Source: Daucus carota subsp. sativus (Eukaryota; Streptophyta; Magnoliopsida; Apiales; Apiaceae). Taken from it: a stretch of 64,000 nucleotides of DNA. The notes beneath the pieces were generated by a model. That model was not told the origin of the DNA and searched no databases. It saw nothing but the letters and a program-made list of their open reading frames with translations. The stretch is from contig NC_030381.2 of the NCBI RefSeq assembly GCF_001625215.2, forward strand, positions 43,274,689 to 43,338,688. Reading direction: 5' to 3'. The translations under genes and the position numbers were made by a program. Positions within the stretch are counted from its first letter, which is position 1, and the number at the start of each line of letters is the position of its first letter. Of this stretch, positions 21,043 through 32,402 are shown piece by piece.

Positions 21043-23576
21043 ATGGATTTGCTAGAGAAATATAACGGTGCAATGGAAGTGAGTGAGAGCAGAAGAGCCC
21101 GTGTAGAGAAAGCTATGCATTCTCTGCTTGTTGAGTGGAAGAATCTCGAACATGCAGATTCTTCCACTCAACGGTGGGTACAAGATTGCTGCGCTGATAT
21201 TCAATCGAGACAGGAACGGTTGAATACGGTGCAGGAATCTGTAACAAGCAGTCATCGAAAGCTTGAAGAAATTACAAAAAGTGTGGGAGAGAGATTAGAG
21301 GAAGTCGAGAGTCGAGAGAGGGGTTTGAAGGCAATGCACGAGGAATTGGAGTCGAAAATGAAGGAGTTGGATTCTGTCAAGGGGGATCTGGAGAGTGGGC
21401 TGATAGATGTTGAGGCGAGAGAGAAGAGGATTGAGGATCAGATGAAGTTGATCGAAGGGGTTTTCGAGAAGTTTTGTTCCGAGAGGAAGGAGGTTGAGAG
21501 GATTAAGGGTTGGCTTGAGGGCAGATTTGAGGAGGTAAAGTTGAAGGAGAAAGGATTGGCTATTAAAGAAAAGAGTATTAAAAATCGTGAGATTAAATTA
21601 GGCAAGTTAATGGCTGATTATGATTTGAAAATGAAAAATGTGGAAGCAAAGGAGAAAGAACTTGAGATTAAGGAGAAGAGTATTGATGATCATAAAAGTA
21701 AACTCGATCAGGTATTGCATCACTATATGGGGGAAATGATGAATGTGATGAAAAAGAAAGAGGAAGTAAAAAATCGCGAGGATGAACTGGACGAGATGTT
21801 GGTTGAGATTGATTTGTCGAAGAGGAATGTGATAGAGATGGAGAAACAAGTTGAATTTAAGGAGAAGATCATTCAAATTCACGAGACTAATATGAATAAA
21901 GCTTGGGCTGAGCTTGAAATGAAAAGCAAAGAAGCCAGCAGTGTGGAGTACTCAATTGTAAAACCCGAGCCATGGAGCGATGATGGTTCTTATGCAGATA
22001 TAAGGTTTTCTGTTACCATGGATGGAAACAGCTTGCTCTTATATTTGATCAACCATAAAGGGGATCTTGATTCCATGTCTGATGAAGTTTACGAGGCACT
22101 TGGGAAATCAAAGGAGCCTGGAAAACTGGTCTTAGATGCACTGCAAGGCTTTTACTCGAAAAAGGAAGCTGAGGAGTTTGAAGAGGATGTAGTTTGTAGA
22201 AGCAGCAGTCTTTTGTTGGAGCAGTTGAGGAGAATTTCTCCTCATATCCAGTCATATCATAAAAGGGCAGCACTAAAACTTGCGAGCCAATGGAAGGAAA
22301 AAATGAAGAGCTCAAAGGAGTTCATTGTTTTTTTGCAGCTTTTAGCATCCTACAGATTAGAGTCATCTTTTCATCCAGAAGAGTTCTTCAGTCTCTTTGA
22401 GGTTATCAATCAGCCGACAGAGATTTCAGAATTATTTCAGCTCCTTAATTACATGGGAAAAGTTAATGGTAAGTTTTTCTTAATCGCTTTTGTAGTTCTT
22501 ATTCAATGCATATGTCGTAAATGTTAAGTAACACTTATTCTTTGAGATTAAGCCTAGAGAAAGTTTATAATGCCATATCATTCATGTGATTAATTATAAT
22601 GGTAACAGATCTTATAACAAGTCTCATTGAGAAGGGGCGCCGGCTTATGGCCATTCGTTACATATATGGATTTAAGCTTGTGGAGAAGTTCCCGCCTGTG
22701 CCGATTCTAAACGATCATATAAGCTTCAGCAATTTGCTTGCTGAAAAAATACAAGTGCAGAAAAGCTCTGATGAACCAGAAGTATGTTCTTAAAACATTT
22801 CTTGCTACTTTCTTTTTAGTCTTCCATTTCGACCGCCTAGCTAAAAAGATGATCAGTTTGGTTTAGCTTAAAAGAAGTACTTATTGCTTATAAGTGACAA
22901 GCTCCCCTATAAGTGAACAGTAACTTTTAATTTATGTGTCTGGATAATTTCTTTGATATTTACAACTTATCGCATATAAAAATAATTATTTTAATAATAA
23001 AATTTTATAAACTATCTTTTAAAGGGTTCCTACACATCTTTGTAAAATCAAATTTTTCTTTAAAAAAAAATAAGCCGCCAAAAGAAACTAGCATCTTCGA
23101 CTTCTTACATTCTGTCTTATAAGTAAGGATTTGGCTCTTAACTTCTTTACACAAACCGTATGAAGAAGCTCATTCTTCCTTATAAGCCGGAAGCTAGCAA
23201 TATAAGCATTTGCCAAACAGGCATGCATATAAGCTTGTGGAGAAGTTCCATTTCTTGCTAAAAGATCGTATAATTAGCTTCAGTAAATTTTTTGTTTGCT
23301 GATTCCATACGCTTGTTCAAAATTTTGTACCAGGGTATTGCAATAGGCAAACAACTAGCTTCCCTGAGAGCAGTTGTCAAGTGTATTAAAGACCATCAGC
23401 TTGAAGTTGAATATCCTCCTGAAAGTCTTTTAGCACGAATTCAGCAGCTAAAAGCAAAAAGAGCTGATATGCCTCAGAATTCTGGAAAGAAACGACGTGC
23501 TGCAGGCCCTAAAGCTCAAACGGGAGGGAGTAACAGGAAACGTAGACGTACCGAACTACTAGCAGAAACTTCCTAA
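21043..23576 (+). CDS. FRL5-like: FRL-2: FRIGIDA-like protein, short coiled-coil form
   Basis: Exons 21043-22468, 22609-22781 and 23334-23576 join in frame into 613 residues. The start MDLLEKYNGAMEVSES matches FRL-1 and FRL-4. Residues 1-300 are charged coiled coil with only about three 28-35-residue units. KPEPWSDD near residue 309 opens the FRIGIDA domain (MDGNSLLLYLINHKGDLDSM, LVLDALQGFYSKKEAEEF, LEQLRRISPHIQSYHKRAAL, LMAIRYIYGFKLVEKFPPVP). The C-terminus is strongly basic (SGKKRRAAG, SNRKRRRTE), a likely nuclear signal. Introns sit after GKVNG and after SSDEPE. The second (552 bp) holds an old MITE-like block. The coding part is almost identical to FRL-3 and FRL-4. The odd point is the Mutator-like fold-back in the leader, which may well reduce expression. 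Confidence 0.88.
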
Positions 23577-24322
23577 AATGATCAGCCTCTGACTTGTCAA
23601 TCACCGACAAACGTTATTAGCTAAGCGCCACCATCATTCTGAGGTTAAAAGCGTTTTTGATCATTCTGATGTGTTGCTGGGTCCACGAGACCTAAAATCT
23701 TCTTGGTAATGGACCTAGTCTGTATACTGTTATGTACAAATATTGATGAGTTTGTGTTTGGAGTTGCCTGTCCTTTATTTTTAAAATCTGCTTCTTGTGT
23801 ACAAAGCATTGAAAATTCATCTTATTTACCTGAGACTTATAAATTGTGATAAAAAGGGTATCCAAAAAGGGTATTCACCTTATTTTCAATTGATTTAATT
23901 GCTCGTGTCAACTTATTACACTGCAGATGGAATTATACAGATTTTCAACAATAGACATTCATTATTAATTTCTATACACAACACTCTGCGACTGTGACTT
24001 ATTATTACCATGTTAAAACCTTGCCCTTAACTAAATCAGTACACAGCCAGCCAGAAAGATCATCACCTATACTGCAAGATAACCTTGTACACGCACGTAG
24101 ATCACAAGAAAAACATATCTGCGCCTTTTGCAGTTTCATTATCTGCGCCTTCTTCTCCATTATTCCTTAACTTCCTCTTCGTTTTTTGGCAGCACATTCA
24201 TTCCGTATCTTTCTCAAGATTTAAATGTGAAGCATGTAACTTCACCACCCTACCCTCGTCCGATCGCTTTGCTAGGTTATATAATTCTGGGACTTGATCA
24301 TACCATATCCTTTTAGTCTGGT
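23577..24322. other. FRL-2 3' UTR and duplicated downstream flank
   Basis: This flank recurs after FRL-3 (34911-35642), FRL-4 (46597-47365) and, more diverged, at 27350-28260 and 49563-50350. Shared words include GGGTATCCAAAAAGGGTATT and CATTCATTCCGTATCTTTC. It includes a short TGCAAGATAAC scrap near 24077 that lies where other copies carry a TRAPPC6 exon-3 piece. Confidence 0.6.
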
Positions 24323-24480
24323 CACTAAAATAAACACAACAAAACCGACCATCCGAAATGGTCGGTTACGTCCATAAACGTACGGTTTTATACCTAAAAC
24401 CGACCAAAAAAGGTGGTCGGTTGTAACCTGGTCGGTTTGTGCACATTGGTCGGCCGTAACGCTGTTGCGCGCTATTTCAT
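24323..24480 (+). mobile_element. CACTA-like transposon end (upstream of chimera 1)
   Basis: Begins CACTAAAATAAAC and carries subterminal repeats of AACCGACC/GGTCGGTT in both orientations (at least six between 24340 and 24455). The homologous block after FRL-4 begins with the more canonical CACTACAAAAAAC (47366). No matching 3' end was located, so its extent is open. Confidence 0.5.
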
Positions 24481-24990
24481 TTCGTTACCATTATCTACGA
24501 CCAACAACTATTTAATTATCTTTTTATTTTCATCTTCCTAAATGCATTTGTCTTTGTATTTGCAATGACGGAACGAGTTTTATATCGGAAAACTTGAAAT
24601 AGATTGAACCATTTATTCGCAAGTTGTCTGATAAAAACCAGCCCCGTCAACGGTAACTTTCAAAACATCAGAATCTTCGTCTTAATTGGCATCAGCTCCA
24701 CAACACACAATACCATCATTCTAACCAGTTACAAAAGTAACTATAATTAGTGATCTTCATAAAAAAAATTAGTTAAAGTAGTGATCTTCAAAAATCAATT
24801 AAAGTAGTTGACTGATATCAATATTCAAATAAAATTAACCTTGATAATATTTCAAAATTAAGTTAATTACCTAGGCAGTCAAGGGTATGACTATTGCGAA
24901 TACACTCTTTGAATTAAATGGAAGGGTATGACTCTTGGGATTGGATGACTGTAATTAATATTAGACTTTTCACTTGCTTAACTCTTGTGC

Positions 24991-25262
24991 TATAAAAAGG
25001 ACACTAATTAGTTAATCAAAATTAACATCAAAACGAAACAGTAACCATCAACAACATTACCTGTGGGATTTTTGAAATCCCAGATGAAATTTGGGATGAA
25101 ATGCCATATGAGGACAAAGCCACTATCATGTTCATGCAACCTGATCACTATCGTGTCGAGGCAGAAAGGATGACAGCGATACACAAGCAAGAGGGGATAC
25201 TCAAGTTCGCGGGGATGATGGCTCATAAGTTGAAGAAGCATAAGGAGGAGGACAAGGACTAA
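24991..25262 (+). pseudogene. promoter and 5'-deleted copy of the 88-residue ORF (chimera 1)
   Basis: TATAAAAAGG at 24991 is followed by 25032-25262, a close relative of the intact 88-residue ORF at 36353-36619. About 50 bp covering the start codon and first codons is missing, and a further 12 bp is lost in frame. A later in-frame ATG (GAAATGCCATATGAGG) could give about 53 residues, ending KKHKEEDKD. It is most likely non-functional. Confidence 0.65.
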
Positions 25263-25286
25263 AAATAAAAAAGGAGGAGGAGCTGA

Positions 25287-27345
25287 GGAGTTTGAAGAGG
25301 TTGCAGTTGAGGAGAATTTCTCCTCATGTTCAGTCATATCATAAAAAGGCAGCACTAAAACTTGCGAGCCAATGGAAGGAAAAAATGAAGAGCTCATCAA
25401 TGGAGTTCATTGTTTATTTGCAGCTTTTAGCATCCTACAGATTAGAGTCTTCTTTTCATCCAGAAGAGGTCTTCAGTCTCTTTGAGGTTATCAATCAGCC
25501 GACAGATATTTCAGAATTATTTCAGCTCCTTAATTACATGGGAAAAACTAGAGGTAAGTTTTTGATCTTAATCGCTTTTGTAGTTCATAATTCAAAGCAT
25601 ATGTCGTAAATGTTAAGTAACACTTGTTCTTTGAGATTAAGCCTGTAAAAAGTTTTTAATGCCATATCATTCATGTGATTATAATGTAACAGATCTTATA
25701 ACAAGTCTCATTGAGATCAAGAGACACCGGCTTGTGGCCATTCGTTACATATATGGATTTAAGCTTGTGGAGAAGTTCCCGCCCGGGCCGATTCTAAACG
25801 ATCATATCAGCTTCAACAATTTGCTTGCTGAAAAAGTACAAGTGCAGAAAAGCTCTGATGAACCGGAAGTATGTTCCTGAAAGTGTTTGGATAACATAAC
25901 TTATAGTTAGTATAATTTTGTAATATATAAATTATTTTATTTAAAAATAAATTATAATAATACAAGACCTTTTATTATTAAATACATGAAATATTTACAG
26001 ATTCAAAATGTAAACAAAAAAGTTGATTTTTGAAACTGGTTCTGCAATAGAATAGTCCTGGATAATTATTATTCTGTTGTAGAATATTGTTAGGATATTG
26101 TATAATTTTCAGTAATTTTTGGAATTAAAAAAAATATTATCGTTTCCGGTTAGTATTTTTGGTAAATTAATTAATATTTTGTAATTTTTTTTCACAAAAG
26201 ATATATAAAATATAAAATATATATAAATTATATATATTTGTAGTAGTATACTACGACACTCAATATAAAAGGGTATGTAATGGAGTGCTACCTATATTTA
26301 TCATATTATATTATATATAGAAAAAGGAGAAAATTGTAGAAAAAATTATAAATAAATGGGCACATGGAGACGGGAAAGCTTAAATATGACGGGAAAGCTT
26401 AAATATATAAACAATAACTAGGCACGTACAGGAACAATGCATTGAAATAAGTTAGAGAACAAAAGAAGCCATCTTTTGTAGCTTTTTTTTGTTGCTCTTT
26501 CTGCTTATATTAAGCACTGCTGAAAGTTTGCCAAACACTCCGATAAACCTCTATTTTTTTCTTAAATAAGCTCTTATTTTTTTTGCTAATAATGAGTATA
26601 AAACACCTTCTAAAAATTTATATCTAAAAAAATTATAGAGATTTTTGCTTAAAAGTACTTATTGCTTATAAGTGACTAGCACCCTATAAGTGAATAGTAC
26701 TCTATAACTTTTAATTTATGTGTTTGGATAAATTGTTTGATATTTACAATTTAATGCATAAAAAATAATTATTTTGTAAAATTTTATAAACTATCTTTTA
26801 TAAATTAAAGTGTTCCTACACATTTTTGTAAAATCAATTTTTTTTTTTTTTTAAAAAAAAGCCACCAAAAGAAACTAGCATTTCCAACATTTTAGATTTT
26901 GTCTTATAAGTCAGGATTAATTTGGTTAACTTCTTTACACAAATTAGACGAAGAAGCTCATGCTTCCTAATAAACCGGAAGCTAGCAATATAAGCATTTG
27001 CTAAACAGGCATGCATATAAGCTTGTGGAGAAGTTCCACTTCTTGCGAAAAGATCATATATAAGCTTCAGTAATTTTCTTGGTTGCTGATTTCATACTTG
27101 TTCAAAATTTTGTAACAGGCTATTGCAATAGGCAAACAACTATAGCTTCCCTGTGAGCAGTTGTCAAGTGTATTAATGACAATCAGCTTCTGCTTGAAGT
27201 TGAATATCCTCCTGAAAGCAAAAAGAGCTGATACGTCTCAGAATTCTGGAAAGATACGACGTGCTGCAGGCTCAGATCTTGGCCCCTAAAGCTCAAACGG
27301 GAGGGAGTAACAGGAAATGTAGACGTATCCAACCACTAGCACTTA
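25287..27345 (+). pseudogene. truncated FRL copy (chimera 1)
   Basis: Exon 1 remains only from LRRISPHVQSYHKKAAL on (to 25553). It is joined to the foreign 5' part through GAGTTTGAAGAGGTTGCAGT, which lacks about 40 bp of normal FRL sequence. Exon 2 is 25693-25868, with one codon inserted (EIKRHR in place of EKGRR). Exon 3 starts at 27119 and hits a stop at once, because CTAGCT has become CTATAGCT (KQL then stop). Its later part also lacks the SLLARIQQL block. There is no ATG for the FRL frame. The second intron is enlarged to 1.25 kb by AT-rich sequence. A pseudogene. Confidence 0.85.
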
Positions 27346-27821
27346 AATGATCCGCCTCTGGCTTTTCAATCACCGACGACAGACGTTATTAGCTAAGCGC
27401 CCGGATCATTCTGAGCTTAAAAGCCTTTTTGATCATTCTTGGTAGTGGACGTAGTCTGTATTCTGTTATGTACAAATATTGATGTGTTTGTGTTTGGAGT
27501 TTGTATCTTCTTGGTAGTGGACGTAGTTTGTATTTATTTTTAAAATCTTCGTCTTGTGTACAAAGCATTGAAAAATCACCTTATTCAATACCTGAGACTT
27601 ATAAATTGTGATAAAAAGGGTATCCAAAAAGGGTATTCACCTTATTTTCTATTGATTTAATTGCTCGTGTCAACTTATCATTACTGCAGATGGAGTTATA
27701 TAGATTTTCAAGAATAAGCATTCATTATTAATTTCTATACGCTGTGACTTATTATTACCATGTTAAAACCTTGCACCTAATTAAATTAGTACACAGCCTG
27801 CCAGAAACATCACCTTTATAG

Positions 27822-27977
27822 TGCAAGATAATCCGTTTCCACTGGCTATCACAGGCGTCAAATCCAACATTAGAAGAGGTGATTGCTACAGATATATCCT
27901 GCAGCAAAGAAAAGCACCACAAGCAACAAGCACGCATATCTTCCACTTTCAATGTGAAAGAGTAAGGGAAGCACGGT
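27822..27977 (+). pseudogene. TRAPPC6 exon-3 fragment
   Basis: TGCAAGATAATCCGTTTCC and what follows align with exon 3 of the TRAPPC6 gene at 8438-8620. Read with frame changes it gives RFHWLSQASNPTLEEVIATD against [20 protein letters not shown] in the parent, and APQATSTHIFHFQCERVREA against [20 protein letters not shown]. It lacks about 25 bp in the middle, is frameshifted and has no flanking TRAPPC6 exons. The parent gene is about 19 kb upstream on the same strand. Confidence 0.75.
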
Positions 27978-29449
27978 AAAGTAACTCTCACAATTGTAGG
28001 TCACAAGAAAAACATATTTAGTATGTTTTAGGGTTCTTATATATCTCTCCTTCCTCGCCTTTTGCAGTTTCATTATCTGTGCCTTCTTCTCCATTATTCC
28101 TTAACGTCCTCTTCGTTCTTGCCAGCACATTCATTCCGTATCTTTCTCAAGATTTAAATGTTAATTAAGCATATATGTAACCTCACCACCCCACCCTCAC
28201 CCGATCTCTTTGCTAGGTTATATACTTCTGGGACCAGATCTTTTTAGTCTTTTTAGTCTGGTGTAAGGAGTTGAAACAAATCCACCACTGTCATACAACA
28301 CTACTCTTACAGACATGTTTTAATCGAATACAAATAAAAATCTGATACATACATGAAAAATATAAATAAAATTGTAAGATAATGCACTCGACAAGCCACC
28401 AACCAATTATCTTTATCACCTTCCTCTCTCTATTTTAAATTGTAATTGGGTTAATGGTTTTCTATTGATATGGTTTTAATTAGATTGGGTTTAATACACA
28501 GGTTGAGAATGGTCGGAGATAAATCTATATTACATGGAGGCTTAAGTGGCATGACATGGCTCCTACTGGTTTATTCGTCAAAAACAATTAGAAATTCGGA
28601 TTTATACATCAACTCAATATTAGATGAGAGCCAGTACTTTTAATTTATGTTAATGACTAAGTGAGACTTAACTTATATCCACTTTTATGGATGAGAATCA
28701 AGAATAATATTTTTCATAAAACCTATGGGTTTTAAGCAAGAGATGGAGAGGGCGTTGAGGTTGGTGCTAGTACACAAGAAATCCCTGGATAAAAGTGTTT
28801 GTGTGTATACCGCATAGATCATGTGTTCCAAGATACTTGGTAATCTAAGTTAGCAAGCAGCTCTAATTGTTATCCTTTGTTAAAATTTCAATAGAAAGTT
28901 TTGATTTAATAATTATGTTTAATGTTTTTTGTTGTGTTTGATATTCGAAACCCTACAACTTTTTTCTCTTTATTGAGATAAGCTCATCCATTGCATTTTC
29001 AATAGGAAGTGATGAAACATCATAATCAACAAGGGAAGGCAAATCTTCACTCAAATTAATTCTATAACTTACTATTATTTAAAAACAATGCAACTATGTG
29101 ATCGTAGAATGGGTTTGAAAACAATCTCAAAAAAATTCAAACATTTTAGAGAAAAGAATAATAATAAAAATTTAACAAGATACAAGCTTTTTAAAAAATT
29201 AGGCGGGGTTTTAATGATCCACCCAAGGCTTATATTGAAGGACTAAATTAATTCTTTCTTAAAAGCACAACTAGAATTTCAGTGAGATTGCTCGTGCAAG
29301 ATTTTTCCTATCAGCTCTAAGCAATTCACTCCTTAATTTCTTGAAAAATCAATGTCATATACTTCAAATTTATAATTCTAATAGAAAATAGTATACTATT
29401 TTTCATTTCAAGTAAAAATAACTACCATGCACATTCATTTTACTTTTAC
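27978..29449. other. duplicated intergenic block
   Basis: This DNA recurs at 50080-52200, with a partial third copy at 29500-30000. Shared words include GTAAGGAGTTGAAACAAATC, GCACTCGACAAGCCACCAAC and GGTTGGTGCTAGTACACAAG. I see no gene in it. Confidence 0.6.
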
Positions 29450-29490
29450 ATTTCCACTTTCAAATGTGAAAGACTAAGGGAAGCATGGTA
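29450..29490 (+). pseudogene. short TRAPPC6 exon-3 scrap
   Basis: TTTCCACTTTCAAATGTGAA and AGGGAAGCATGGTAAAG match the tail of the fragment at 27822-27977. Only about 40 bp remain, in a partial copy of the surrounding block. Confidence 0.55.
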
Positions 29491-30300
29491 AAGTAACTCG
29501 CAATTGTAGGTCACAAGAAAAACATATTTAGTATATATGTTTTAGGGTTCTTGTATATCTCTCCGTCCTCGCCTTTTTCAGTTCCATTATCTGCGCCTTC
29601 TTCTCCATTATTCCTTAACGTCCTCTTCGTTCTTGCCAGCACATTCATTCCGTATCTTTCTCAAGATTTAAATGTTAATTAAGCATATATGTAACCTCAC
29701 CACCCCACCCTCACCCGATCTCTTAATTGCTAGGTTATATACTTCTGGGACCATATCTTTTTAGTCTTTTTAGTCTGGTGTAAGGAGTTGAAACAAATCC
29801 ACCACCATGATACAAACTACTCTTACAGAAATGTTTCAATCGAATACAAATAAAAACATGATACATACATGCAAAATATAAATAATATTGTAAGAGAATG
29901 CACTCGACAAGCCACGAACCTATCATCTTTATCGTCTCCCTCTCTCTGTTTTAAAAGTAATTAATGGGTGAATTGTTTTCTATTGATATGTTTTAATCTG
30001 GATTGGGTTTAATCCACAGGTTGAGAATGGTCTGGAATAAATTTATACTAGAATTTTGCCCGCTACGAAATAAATTTACACTAGAATTTTGCCCACTACA
30101 GCGGACTATTAAATTTGATATCTAATTTTTATTATTTTTTCTGTTATAAGATTTTTTTTTCTTATTGTTAGATCGTAGCTGCGAACTAGTAAAATTTTGA
30201 CACAAACACTTTACCAATTGATATTATATATATATTCCATGTATTTAATATTCTGAATGAAATGAAAGTGTGGAGACTCAGACTTATTATGTGTATATAA

Positions 30301-31365
30301 TGTGCACAGAAAAGAAAAATAGAATGCTATGAACTGCACTTCTCATCTTATTAAAATTGAATGATATGATTACATATGACTTAAATAGAATAAATCCCAC
30401 AAACGTGGCTCCATGAAAATAGCAACTATCCTACTGACTCCTAGTACATTTCCAGTTTATCCCATAACTTCCTAAAAATACTCACCTATATATTCTGGCT
30501 GCTGTTTTCAAGGAACAGCTTACAATATTTAAACATTAATTTAGATTAAGTTCCAACACGCTAATGTTTATTTAACTAAATAAAATAAAACATTCAAAAC
30601 ATAAAACAATAAAACAAAGTTTAGATTAATTTTCCAACAATCTCCCCCTTAATCTAAACTTGTCTAAACAAGATTTATGAAGCACTTCTCTTCATCTGTG
30701 ATGCACTTCTCACCACCATCAATTTGTTAATAAGTCTGAGCCTCCACACTTGGTATCAGAGCGAGGTTGCTCCGCCACCGGCGGTGGTGAAGCCGCTGAC
30801 GGTGATGAAGCCACTGCTGGTGGAGGCGGTCCTCGTGGTGGCTGTGCTGCAAGAAAAAAAACTATTGCAGGCAGTGGCATGATGGTGGCAAAGCTACATG
30901 TGTAGTATGTGGCTGCCGAGAAAGATGAGGCGATGCCGGAGAAGTCTCTGAGAAGAAAATCATGACACAAGTGGTCATGGAAGAAATTTTTAATTTATAA
31001 TTTTGAGTGATTATGTGCACATGGAGAGAAGTGCTCCAATGAATTGGATGTTGATGAGAAGTGCATCAACAAATTGATGTTGATGAGAATGTGCACAGAA
31101 AAGAAAAATAGAATGCCATGAACTGCACTTCTCATCTTATTAAAATTGAATGATTACATATGACTTAAATAGAACAAATTCCACAAACGTGGCTCCATGA
31201 AAATAGCAACTATCCTACTGACTCCTAGCACATTTCCACTACTACTGGTTTATCCCATAACTTCCTAAAAATACTTACCTATTCTGGCTGTTGTTTTCAA
31301 GGAACAGCTTAAAATATTTAAACATTAATTTAGATTAAGTTCCAACACGCTAATGTTTATTTAAA
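30301..31365 (+). mobile_element. small non-autonomous LTR retrotransposon (TRIM-like), 3' end truncated
   Basis: Two direct repeats begin TGTGCACAGAAAAGAAAAAT at 30301 and 31090 and stay alike for about 275 bp (TTCAAGGAACAGCTTA, TCCAACACGCTAATG). After the first, TGGTATCAGAGC at 30751-30762 is the usual primer-binding site for initiator tRNA-Met. It stands 2 bp after a CA, which suggests a 5' LTR of 30301-30748. The inside is only about 340 bp and has no gag-pol. The second LTR stops short near 31365. The small size and the binding site fit a TRIM or a strongly deleted Copia element. Confidence 0.7.
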
Positions 31366-32224
31366 TTGATAATACCTTATCAATTTATATCATCAAATCA
31401 ATCTCATACATGATATTATAATCACATGCCCAAATGTGTTCAAACTGACAGCAAGCTTATAGTAGATAATAGAACAGAGTTCATATAAGTTCGGATAAAA
31501 TATTCATGATATTACCAACAAAAATTACTGTTACAAACTTGCAGAGGATATATATCGAGCTCTTAAATTTTTGTCGTTGAGGTGATTGCTATACTTTTGT
31601 CATGCTTTCAGTCGCTAAGTTAGTTCGTCGATGGGGATGGGGCCTAGTGTTGGCTCTTAAGCTTGCCTGAAGCCTCTCTCAAGCTGTTTCGAAGTTTATT
31701 AAAATTTTAGTGGATTCCGGTCAAAATGGGGTTTCGGATGTGCGATTTTATTTAGGAGATGACATGTAACATTTAGGGGTGATTGAGTGTATATAGAACT
31801 AGTTTCTCTTGATTTGTATTTAATTTGATTTGTATTTAGTTGTTTGTATTTGATATTTTTTTAGTTTATCTCTATTTCAGTAATGCTATTTAAAACTTTT
31901 AAGTTAAAAATTATGCAAATTGTATATCAAACTTTAAAAAGGTCAAGTAGGCTAGCATCATGAAAGGACCTAGTAAAGGGCTGGGCTAAAGCTATCTCGC
32001 TTAAAATAATTATTTTATAAAATTAATTTAGTACCAAAAAATATAATGAATTCAACGAAATATGACACTTAAAACAATGTTATTATAAAACTTATCTTTA
32101 TATATATTACACCTCATAGATTTGAATAATGTTACTGTATTAGAATAATTTTTTGAATATCTTTAAAAATACTTGTTAGTCAGCATACAATTCCTAATTC
32201 TGGGTACACATCATCCAAGTTCAG
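31366..32224. other. FRL-3 upstream region
   Basis: From about 31570 on this is the shared FRL 5' flank (GGCCTAGTGTTGGCTCTTAA, GGTCAAGTAGGCTAGCATCA, GCTAAAGCTATCTCGCTTAA). Counterparts lie at 19200-19900 and 43240-43900, with partial ones at 40430-40570 and 47740-47900. Confidence 0.6.
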
Positions 32225-32231
32225 TATAAAG
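32225..32231 (+). promoter_or_regulatory. TATA box of FRL-3
   Basis: TATAAAG in GTTCAGTATAAAGCTGGGA, at the same place as in FRL-2 and FRL-4. Confidence 0.55.
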
Positions 32232-32402
32232 CTGGGAGCCGGATATATCGAGGCAGACACAATTACAAATCAGTCGTCATCATCTTCTGAATTGAAGCTT
32301 TTCGCCTTTGTCATATATACATATATCCGTGTGTATCTTATAGTTACGAAAATAACCGTGTGTGTGTTTTTATGTGTTTATGGATTGAAATTTAGCGGTG
32401 CA

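Noticed and set aside
21607..21882. 91-codon - strand frame conserved in three places (also 32937-33212 and 44624-44899)
   Set aside because: Its perfect conservation only reflects the identical sense exon of FRL-2, -3 and -4. It has no start context or independent support.
30719..30970. 83-codon Pro/Ala-rich - strand frame
   Set aside because: It covers the primer-binding site and inner part of the small LTR element. The low-complexity composition comes from GGTGG-type repeats on the other strand.
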